11,680 nucleotides of DNA from Bacteroidia bacterium. Lineage in GTDB: Bacteria > Bacteroidota > Bacteroidia > NS11-12g > UBA955. The translations under genes were made by a program, and so were the position numbers. This document shows, in pieces, positions 6,447 through 11,680 of this stretch. The DNA is taken from contig JALQWO010000010.1 in the NCBI GenBank assembly GCA_023258655.1, positions 9,324 through 21,003 on the forward strand, given 5' to 3'. Below the pieces are notes generated by a model that did no database searches, was not told where the DNA came from, and worked only from the letters and a program-made list of their open reading frames with translations. The number at the start of each line of letters is the position of its first letter. Positions within the stretch are counted from its first letter, which is position 1.

Positions 6447-7994
6447 TTACACCGGATTTTTGGCCCTGAATAAGGCATAAATAGGCCATCCCAAAGCCAC
6501 AATGCCAATACCCGTGATGGCAATGCTGAATTGGCTCACCAAAATACCCACAGCCACAAACCCCGCCAATATCAAATAAATCACGGGCAAATAGGGATAA
6601 CCCCATACTTTATATGGACGCTCGGCCTCGGGTTCCCGATTGCGAAGGATGATGACGCCTGCTACTGTGATAATGTAAAAGAGGAGCGATGCAAATGTGC
6701 AGTAACTCAACAAATCACCGTATGTGCCACTCAAACACAGTATACTGGCCCAAAATGCTTGCATCCATAAAGCGTTGGCAGGGACATTCTTTTTATTGAC
6801 ACTTGCCGCATTTTTGAAAAACAACCCTTGCTCGGCCATGGCTTTATAGAGACGACTTCCGGCCAAAATGAGCCCGTTATTACAACCAAAAGTACTAACC
6901 ACAATGAGTCCCGCCATGAACAACAAGCCCAATAAGCCAGCGTATGCATCTGTTGTTGAACCCATCAATACAGAGGCGGCGGCAACCCCAACCCGATCTT
7001 GATCGGCGTGGGCTATACCTAAATTGAAATTCTCTACCAAACCATCTGGCCCCACGGCTGACAGCGCATCGGCCCAATTCAACCCTTTTAAGGGCAACAA
7101 TGTCATGTAGGCAACATTGGCCAAACAATAGACAATTGTCACGATAAATGTACCATACAACAAGGCTTTGGGTATGGTTTTGCTTGGCTTGTCGATCTCA
7201 GCGGACATAAATGTGATGCCTTGCCATGCATCCGAAGAAAATAGACTTCCTACCATGGCACTGGCAAAAGCCAACAACAAAGTCATTCCAGTAATGGATT
7301 TCCATAATCCACTTACAGGCTCGATGGAGTGACTCGTACCCTCAGTGTCTGCAACGTATTTTGATGCCTTTAAACCGTCAGAAACATTCGACCAAAAGTA
7401 ATTATTGGCCCCATTGAGGGACCCACCAAAAAGCACATACAAACCACCCACAATCAGCGCGCCGAGGGCTACCAATTTGGCCAAAGTAAAAATACGTTGC
7501 ACCCATTTGCCTTCTTGAATGCCGCGGCTATTGATCCAAGTCAATAATACTATACTGCCGATGGCCATACATTGGCCTGAAAGTAGAGTAAGGGATTTGC
7601 CGAGGATAGGCAGTGTTAAAACGACTTTATCATGACCCCAAACAAAAATGCCCAAATGCTTGGCGAAGGCCATGGCTACTGCCGCAATTACACCCGTTTG
7701 AATCACTGAAAATACAGCCCAACCATAGACAAAACCCATTCGCTTTCCATATATACGGGTGATGAAATTATACTGTCCGCCCGCATTCGGCATCATGGAG
7801 GCCAATTCACCAAAACTCAATGCTGCCATCAGCGTGATAATACCCGTAAGCACCCAAGCGAACAGAACCAGAGGGCCATTTCCCAGCTGCCGTGTCATAT
7901 CCCCTGTTACCAAGAATATTCCACTGCCTATCATACTGCCAGAAACGAGCAATACAGAATCAAATAATCCCAGCTTTTTTGTTGTCGTCGTCAT
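6447..7994 (-). CDS. APC-superfamily amino acid permease, LAT-like
   Basis: The 515-residue polytopic inner-membrane protein has about 12 hydrophobic segments, the first starting near residue 11. Seen: SMIGSGIF at 20-27, the unwound TM1 substrate-binding motif of the APC superfamily; FGELASMMPNAGGQY at about 61-75 in TM2; and FSSDAW at 252-257 followed by SAEIDKPSKTIPKA, matching the TM6 FxxxGW and 'EE...P.K..P.A' region of L-type (LAT/SteT-like) transporters. A hydrophilic loop at about 190-230 sits before TM6. Expected role: uptake or exchange of amino acids; the substrate cannot be read from sequence. The start codon at 7992-7994 lies only 20 bases beyond a strong terminator that follows the upstream permease gene, so it needs its own promoter or depends on read-through; no clear TAnnTTTG was found in that gap. 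Sampled lines have about 50-60% GC, unlike the neighbouring permease gene. Confidence 0.92.
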   Translation of the reverse strand: MTTTTKKLGLFDSVLLVSGSMIGSGIFLVTGDMTRQLGNGPLVLFAWVLTGIITLMAALSFGELASMMPNAGGQYNFITRIYGKRMGFVYGWAVFSVIQTGVIAAVAMAFAKHLGIFVWGHDKVVLTLPILGKSLTLLSGQCMAIGSIVLLTWINSRGIQEGKWVQRIFTLAKLVALGALIVGGLYVLFGGSLNGANNYFWSNVSDGLKASKYVADTEGTSHSIEPVSGLWKSITGMTLLLAFASAMVGSLFSSDAWQGITFMSAEIDKPSKTIPKALLYGTFIVTIVYCLANVAYMTLLPLKGLNWADALSAVGPDGLVENFNLGIAHADQDRVGVAAASVLMGSTTDAYAGLLGLLFMAGLIVVSTFGCNNGLILAGSRLYKAMAEQGLFFKNAASVNKKNVPANALWMQAFWASILCLSGTYGDLLSYCTFASLLFYIITVAGVIILRNREPEAERPYKVWGYPYLPVIYLILAGFVAVGILVSQFSIAITGIGIVALGWPIYALFRAKNPV

Positions 7995-8014
7995 GATTGA
8001 ACTAGCATATTATA

Positions 8015-8043
8015 AAAAAGGCTTGGTGTTACCAAGCCTTTTT
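8015..8043 (-). terminator. Intrinsic terminator after the CAT-type permease gene
   Basis: A near-perfect hairpin lies between the two permease genes: GGCTTGG (8020-8026) pairs with CCAAGCC (8032-8038) around a TGTTA loop. The stem extends through five A-T pairs outside (8015-8019 with 8039-8043). Read on the minus strand, the GC stem is followed by a run of T, as in Rho-independent terminators. It starts about 19 bases past the stop codon of the upstream permease gene. The T-run on both sides makes it structurally bidirectional, though no plus-strand gene ends here. Confidence 0.88.
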
Positions 8044-8061
8044 GAAAAACAGGAATAAGAC

Positions 8062-9627
8062 TTACGGTTTATTGTTTAGATTGGAGTTTCTCCTGGAGTA
8101 GGCAAAATAAACTATAAATCCCAAAAGCATCCACACCGCTGCTGCTTTCAACGTAAATGCATCTAAAGCAATAATCATTGCAGAACAAACCAAAATACCC
8201 AACACGGGCACCAATGGCACCAATGGTGTTTTAAAAGGTCTTGCCAACTCTGGATTGGTTTTACGCATTAGTAAAATTCCAATACAAACCAGAACAAATG
8301 CGAATAGCGTTCCAAATGAAGTTAAATCTCCTGCAATACTGCCAGGAACAAATGCCGCAAAGGCCCCAACAAAGAGGAACAAAATCCAATTTGCTTTAAA
8401 CGGCGTTTTGTATTTAGGGTGCAATTCACCAAACGCTTTGGGAATTAATCCATCTTGACTCATTGAGTAAAAAACTCGGCTTTGTCCCATTAACATTACC
8501 AATATTACAGAAGAAAATCCAGCCAAAATAGCCAATGTTACACTAGTACCAAGCCATTCATATCCACTCATGTATGTTTTAATGACATAGGAAACCGAAG
8601 CTTCTTTGCCAGCAGTAGCAAATTCACTCCAATGAGCAACCCCGGTTAGGACGTGACCAAAAAGAATATATAAAACTGTACATATTACCAAGGAACCCAA
8701 AATGCCGATTGGCATGTCTCTTTTCGGGTTTTTTGCCTCCTGCGCTGTTGTACTTACCGCATCAAATCCAATGAATGCAAAAAATACAATTGCAGCGCCT
8801 CCGAGCACACCACCCCAGCCCCATTTAAAGAAACCTTCATGTCCAATTGTTCCTTCTGGAATTAAGTAAGGCGTATGATTTTCGGGTTTGATGAATTGCC
8901 ATCCTACCACAATAAAAACCAAAACAATTGCTACCTTAACGAATACAATAATTGCGTTTACAGTAGCCGATTCTTGGGTTCCTTTAATCAATAATAATGT
9001 TAAAGCCAATAGAATTAACAGAGCAGGAATATTCATAATTCCGGAGGTGATTGTAACTTGAGAGACAATCTCTGCTGGCAGCTTAGCAAATTGATCCGCA
9101 TTTAAAAACCCTTTTTCAATTCCTACCCAATTACCTGGCAACGCTTGGATTTGCGTAATAACATCTGCAGACGCTTGATAGAGTTTTTCAAATGGCGAGT
9201 GACACCATTGGTAGGGTATCGAATTCCCTAGCAGATTGTTAAGATACTCACTCCACGCAATTGATACAGTTGCGGCGCCCAATGCGTATTCCATAATTAA
9301 TGCCCAGCCTATTACCCATGCAACCAACTCGCCCATTGTAACAAAACTGTAGGCATATGCACTTCCCGAAATTGGTATCATTGCAGCAAACTCAGCATAG
9401 CATAATCCCGCAAAGGCGCAGCCAATTGCCGCAACAATAAACGACAATGTCACACCTGAGCCAGCAGCATCGGTCGCTGCCGCTGCTGTTCTAACAAATA
9501 ATCCGGCACCAATGATTGCACCGATTCCCAAAGCGATTAAACTACCCGCTCCCAAAGTACGTTTCAAATTACTTCCCTGAGCTTGCTGTAATAATGATTC
9601 TAACGATTTCTTTCTCCAAATAGACAT
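8062..9627 (-). CDS. APC-superfamily amino acid permease, CAT/YfnA-like
   Basis: The 521-residue polytopic inner-membrane protein has a short cytoplasmic N-terminus (RKKSLESLL...LKRTLG) followed by GIGAIIGAGLF at 34-44, the TM1 binding motif of cationic amino acid transporter (CAT) type permeases. FFAFIGFDAVSTTAQEA at 282-298 plus KNPKRDMPIG at 299-308 are characteristic of CAT/YfnA-like members. Despite the family name, bacterial members carry various amino acids, so the substrate is open. A hydrophilic segment at about 135-195, with two to three helix-forming stretches, looks longer than the corresponding loop in YfnA-like proteins; this is from memory. A consensus promoter lies directly upstream, partly inside the end of kbl, and a strong terminator follows, so the gene looks monocistronic. 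Sampled lines average roughly 39% GC against about 50% or more in adjacent genes, suggesting a different origin. Confidence 0.93.
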   Translation of the reverse strand: MSIWRKKSLESLLQQAQGSNLKRTLGAGSLIALGIGAIIGAGLFVRTAAAATDAAGSGVTLSFIVAAIGCAFAGLCYAEFAAMIPISGSAYAYSFVTMGELVAWVIGWALIMEYALGAATVSIAWSEYLNNLLGNSIPYQWCHSPFEKLYQASADVITQIQALPGNWVGIEKGFLNADQFAKLPAEIVSQVTITSGIMNIPALLILLALTLLLIKGTQESATVNAIIVFVKVAIVLVFIVVGWQFIKPENHTPYLIPEGTIGHEGFFKWGWGGVLGGAAIVFFAFIGFDAVSTTAQEAKNPKRDMPIGILGSLVICTVLYILFGHVLTGVAHWSEFATAGKEASVSYVIKTYMSGYEWLGTSVTLAILAGFSSVILVMLMGQSRVFYSMSQDGLIPKAFGELHPKYKTPFKANWILFLFVGAFAAFVPGSIAGDLTSFGTLFAFVLVCIGILLMRKTNPELARPFKTPLVPLVPVLGILVCSAMIIALDAFTLKAAAVWMLLGFIVYFAYSRRNSNLNNKP

Positions 9628-9646
9628 TTCTGTATTCCTTAAAAAA

Positions 9647-9677
9647 CAAATATAGGTGTTTAGGCAATTACACCCAA
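9647..9677 (-). promoter_or_regulatory. Candidate promoter for the CAT-type permease
   Basis: On the minus strand TATATTTG (9654-9647) matches the Bacteroidota -7 consensus TAnnTTTG exactly. A TTG (9677-9675) lies 20 bases upstream, the ideal spacing for the -33 element. The -33 part falls within the last codons of kbl. The permease ATG follows about 19 bases after the -7 box. No terminator is seen between kbl and this promoter, so read-through from kbl remains possible. Confidence 0.65.
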
Positions 9678-10856
9678 TGCTTTACCCACCTTGGTGAAGG
9701 CAGCCACTGCTTTATCGATGTGCTCAAATTCATGCGCCGCACTCAATTGTACACGAATTCTGGCTTGTTCCTTCGGCACAACAGGGTAGAAGAAACCGAT
9801 GACATAAATGCCTTCTTCCAACAGTGCATTTGCCATGTCTTGGCTCAATTTGGCGTCGTAAAGCATCACCGGAACAATGGCACTATCGCCATCTTTGATG
9901 TCGAATCCGGCCGCTTTGATACCCGCTTTGAAACGCTTTACATTGGCTTCCAATTTGTCGCGCAGCGCGGTTGTTTCATTGAGCATATTCAACACTTCGA
10001 TACTCGCACCCACAATGCTTGGGGCCAAGGAATTACTGAAAAGGTATGGACGGCTTCTTTGACGAAGTAACTCAATGATCTCTTTTCTGCCTGTGGTATA
10101 TCCACCCATTGCACCGCCCAGGGCTTTTCCTAAAGTGCCGGTAATGATGTCGACACGACCCATGACATTACAATATTCTGGTGTACCTCGACCTGTGGCA
10201 CCAATAAATCCAGCGGCGTGACATTCATCGGTCATGACCATGGCATCATATTTTTCTGCTAGATCACAGACTTTGTCGAGCTGGGCCACATAGCCATCCA
10301 TGGAAAACACACCATCCGTTACTACCAAAATGAAGCGAGCCCCTTTTTCACGGGCGGCAATCAATTGGGCTTCCAAATCTGCCATGTTGTTGTTTTCGTA
10401 GCGGAAACGCATCGCCTTACACAATCGCACACCATCGATGATGGAAGCGTGGTTCAAACTATCCGAGATGATGGCATCTTGCTCACCCAACAACGGTTCA
10501 AATACACCGCCATTGGCGTCGAATGCCGCTGCATACAAGATGGTGTCATCTGTTCCGTAGAAATCGGCAATTTTGGCTTCCAATTCCTTGTGAATGTCTT
10601 GTGTGCCACAAATAAAACGGACACTACTCATACCAAATCCATGGGTATCGATGGCGCGTTTGGCTGCTTCTACTACCCGGGGATGACTGCTCAACCCCAA
10701 ATAATTATTCGCACAAAAATTCACTACCTCACTGCCGTCTGCCAATTTGATGACAGCGTCTTGGGGTGTTGTAATAATGCGTTCTTTTTTGAAAAGGCCG
10801 GCTTCTTCAATGCTTTTCAGCTCTGCCGCCAAATGTTCTTTAATGGCTCCGTACAT
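9660..10856 (-). CDS. kbl: Glycine C-acetyltransferase (2-amino-3-ketobutyrate CoA ligase)
   Basis: This PLP enzyme cleaves 2-amino-3-oxobutyrate with CoA to glycine and acetyl-CoA, the second step of threonine breakdown after threonine dehydrogenase (Tdh). The 398 residues equal the E. coli Kbl length, and similarity as recalled is high throughout: NFCANNYLGL at 46-55, GFGMSSVRFICGTQ at 73-86, SDSLNHASIIDG at 131-142 (H136, stacking on PLP), TDECHAAG at 209-216 (D210 and H213) and GTLGKALGG at 240-248 with the PLP lysine at K244. C212 replaces the Ser of E. coli. The related alpha-oxoamine synthases (serine palmitoyltransferase, 8-amino-7-oxononanoate synthase) are less likely, given the full-length match including the C-terminal GFFYPVVPKEQARIR. 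tdh is not adjacent here. A promoter match lies just upstream, within the 37-base gap after the GH3-family gene. Amino acid permease genes follow downstream. Confidence 0.95.
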   Translation of the reverse strand: MYGAIKEHLAAELKSIEEAGLFKKERIITTPQDAVIKLADGSEVVNFCANNYLGLSSHPRVVEAAKRAIDTHGFGMSSVRFICGTQDIHKELEAKIADFYGTDDTILYAAAFDANGGVFEPLLGEQDAIISDSLNHASIIDGVRLCKAMRFRYENNNMADLEAQLIAAREKGARFILVVTDGVFSMDGYVAQLDKVCDLAEKYDAMVMTDECHAAGFIGATGRGTPEYCNVMGRVDIITGTLGKALGGAMGGYTTGRKEIIELLRQRSRPYLFSNSLAPSIVGASIEVLNMLNETTALRDKLEANVKRFKAGIKAAGFDIKDGDSAIVPVMLYDAKLSQDMANALLEEGIYVIGFFYPVVPKEQARIRVQLSAAHEFEHIDKAVAAFTKVGKALGVIA

Positions 10857-10870
10857 AGGTGTATAAAAGA

Positions 10871-10899
10871 CAAAAATACAATTTTGCCTTCTATTACAA
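10871..10899 (-). promoter_or_regulatory. Candidate promoter for kbl
   Basis: Minus-strand TATTTTTG (10878-10871) is an exact TAnnTTTG -7 element. TTG at 10899-10897 lies 18 bases upstream as the -33 element and coincides with the last sense codon of the GH3-family gene. Only 14 bases separate the -7 box from the kbl ATG, so the leader would be very short (roughly 10 bases or fewer). There is no terminator hairpin between the GH3-family stop and this site. Confidence 0.6.
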
Positions 10900-11680
10900 T
10901 CCCATCATCGACTTGATTTCTTCGATGATCTTTCGGTCATTGCTCAAACGGGGCACTTTATTCTGTCCGCCCAACTTTCCCTTCGACTTCAACCATTCGT
11001 GAAAGGTAAGGGCAGGCACAGCGGTTACTTTGGGCATTTTCATGAGCATATCGCCCTTTCGCTTTGATTTGTAATCATCATTGGTGTTCTGCAACTCTGT
11101 ATCAAGCAGTGCAACAAAGGCTGTCATATCCGCAGGTGCTTTGGCAAATTCTATGAGCCATTCATGACCGGCATCCTCGCTTTGATCTAAATAGATGGGG
11201 GCGGCCGTGTAGTCGGTTACTATGGCATCCATTTCACGACATGCGATGGATATGGCCGTTTCTGCGTTTTCGATGACCAATTCTTCACCAAAGGCATTGA
11301 TAAACAATTTGGTTCGGCCAGTAATTTTGAAGGTGAAGGGATTGAGACTGTGGAACTGAATTGTATCGCCAATGATGTACCTCCACAATCCACCGACAGA
11401 GGAAATTACTACGGCATAGTTGATTCCTGTTTTGACTTCAGATAATGGAAGGAGATTCTTTTGTGTGGGTGTTTCATTCGCGGGATAAAACTCAAAAAAA
11501 ATGCCCAAATGGGTCAATAAAACCATCTCGGTTCGATCGGCTTGATATTGAATTCCAAAAAAACCTTCGCTGGCGTTATATGTTTCAAGGTACTTGACTT
11601 TTTCGCTTGGTAGAAGGGCTTTAAACTGCTCTCGATATGGCTCAAAATTAACTCCGCCATGGATAAACAATTCAAAATTG
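10894..11680 (-). CDS. GH3-family adenylate-forming protein, C-terminal part (5' partial)
   Basis: The frame is open to the right edge (261 residues visible). The in-frame TTG at 11668-11670 is internal, since the residues before it (NFEL) continue the family motif into FIHGG. Seen: FIHGGVNFEPY near the visible start, YNASEGFFG (the 'Y.ASEG' adenylate-binding motif), LWRYIIGDTIQF, and FKITGRTKLFINAFGEEL, a typical hinge to the small C-terminal domain, all as in bacterial GH3 auxin-responsive-promoter-like proteins of about 500 residues. Plant GH3 proteins link amino acids to acyl acids such as auxin or jasmonate by way of an acyl-adenylate; the bacterial substrate is not known. Roughly the N-terminal half is outside the window. 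kbl starts 37 bases downstream on the same strand. Confidence 0.9.
   Translation of the reverse strand, partial: NFELFIHGGVNFEPYREQFKALLPSEKVKYLETYNASEGFFGIQYQADRTEMVLLTHLGIFFEFYPANETPTQKNLLPLSEVKTGINYAVVISSVGGLWRYIIGDTIQFHSLNPFTFKITGRTKLFINAFGEELVIENAETAISIACREMDAIVTDYTAAPIYLDQSEDAGHEWLIEFAKAPADMTAFVALLDTELQNTNDDYKSKRKGDMLMKMPKVTAVPALTFHEWLKSKGKLGGQNKVPRLSNDRKIIEEIKSMMGL

Noticed and set aside
8015..8043. Hairpin as a riboswitch or repeat element
   Set aside because: It is a single short stem-loop with T-run directly after a stop codon, fully explained as an intrinsic terminator; no aptamer-like structure surrounds it.
6447..9627. The two permease genes as a recent tandem duplication
   Set aside because: They belong to different APC subfamilies (LAT-like and CAT-like), share only the general fold motifs and differ in base composition.
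10365..10916. 183-codon plus-strand frame opposite kbl
   Set aside because: kbl is certain from its length and catalytic residues; the opposite frame is rich in Cys, His and Phe with no domain, as expected from antisense of a biased gene.

Overview
The window looks like an ordinary chromosomal segment of a member of the Bacteroidota, probably of the Sphingobacteriales/Chitinophagales/Flavobacteriales type. Four things support this. The first gene ends in a type IX secretion (T9SS) C-terminal sorting domain. There is a DUF4270-type lipoprotein next to a short glycogen-synthase-like protein. Genes lack Shine-Dalgarno sequences, and several start sites are preceded by the Bacteroidota promoter form TTG-N(about 20)-TAnnTTTG. 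Hand counts of sampled 60-base lines give roughly 45-55% GC in several genes and clearly less in one permease gene. I saw no CRISPR array, tRNA, rRNA, insertion sequence or phage gene. No gene-free stretch exceeds 125 bases.

Layout, plus strand, left part. A large secreted protein (cut by the left edge) combines a LamG-like region, a CARDB-like region, an Omp28/thioredoxin-like domain with a CxxC motif, and a T9SS sorting domain. It is followed after 24 bases by dtd (D-aminoacyl-tRNA deacylase). dtd meets panC (pantothenate synthetase, minus strand) stop codon to stop codon with no base between them. panC is transcribed divergently from a plus-strand run of three closely spaced genes: the glycogen-synthase-like N-domain protein, the DUF4270 lipoprotein (forced TTG start) and a type I-beta DAHP synthase, the first enzyme of the shikimate pathway.

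Layout, minus strand, right part. In transcription order these are a GH3-family adenylate-forming protein (cut by the right edge), kbl (2-amino-3-ketobutyrate CoA ligase), a CAT/YfnA-type amino acid permease and a LAT-type amino acid permease. kbl and the first permease each have a good Bacteroidota promoter match just upstream. A strong intrinsic terminator lies between the two permeases. The set suggests amino acid uptake plus threonine/glycine interconversion, although the promoters and terminator argue that these are separate transcription units rather than one operon.

No clearly new multi-gene system is visible. The points most worth a second look are: a DAHP synthase whose usual metal-binding histidine is replaced by glutamine; a glycogen-synthase-like protein lacking both the KxGGL motif and the donor-binding domain; the low-GC CAT permease among higher-GC neighbours; and the compact terminator/start arrangement between the permeases.
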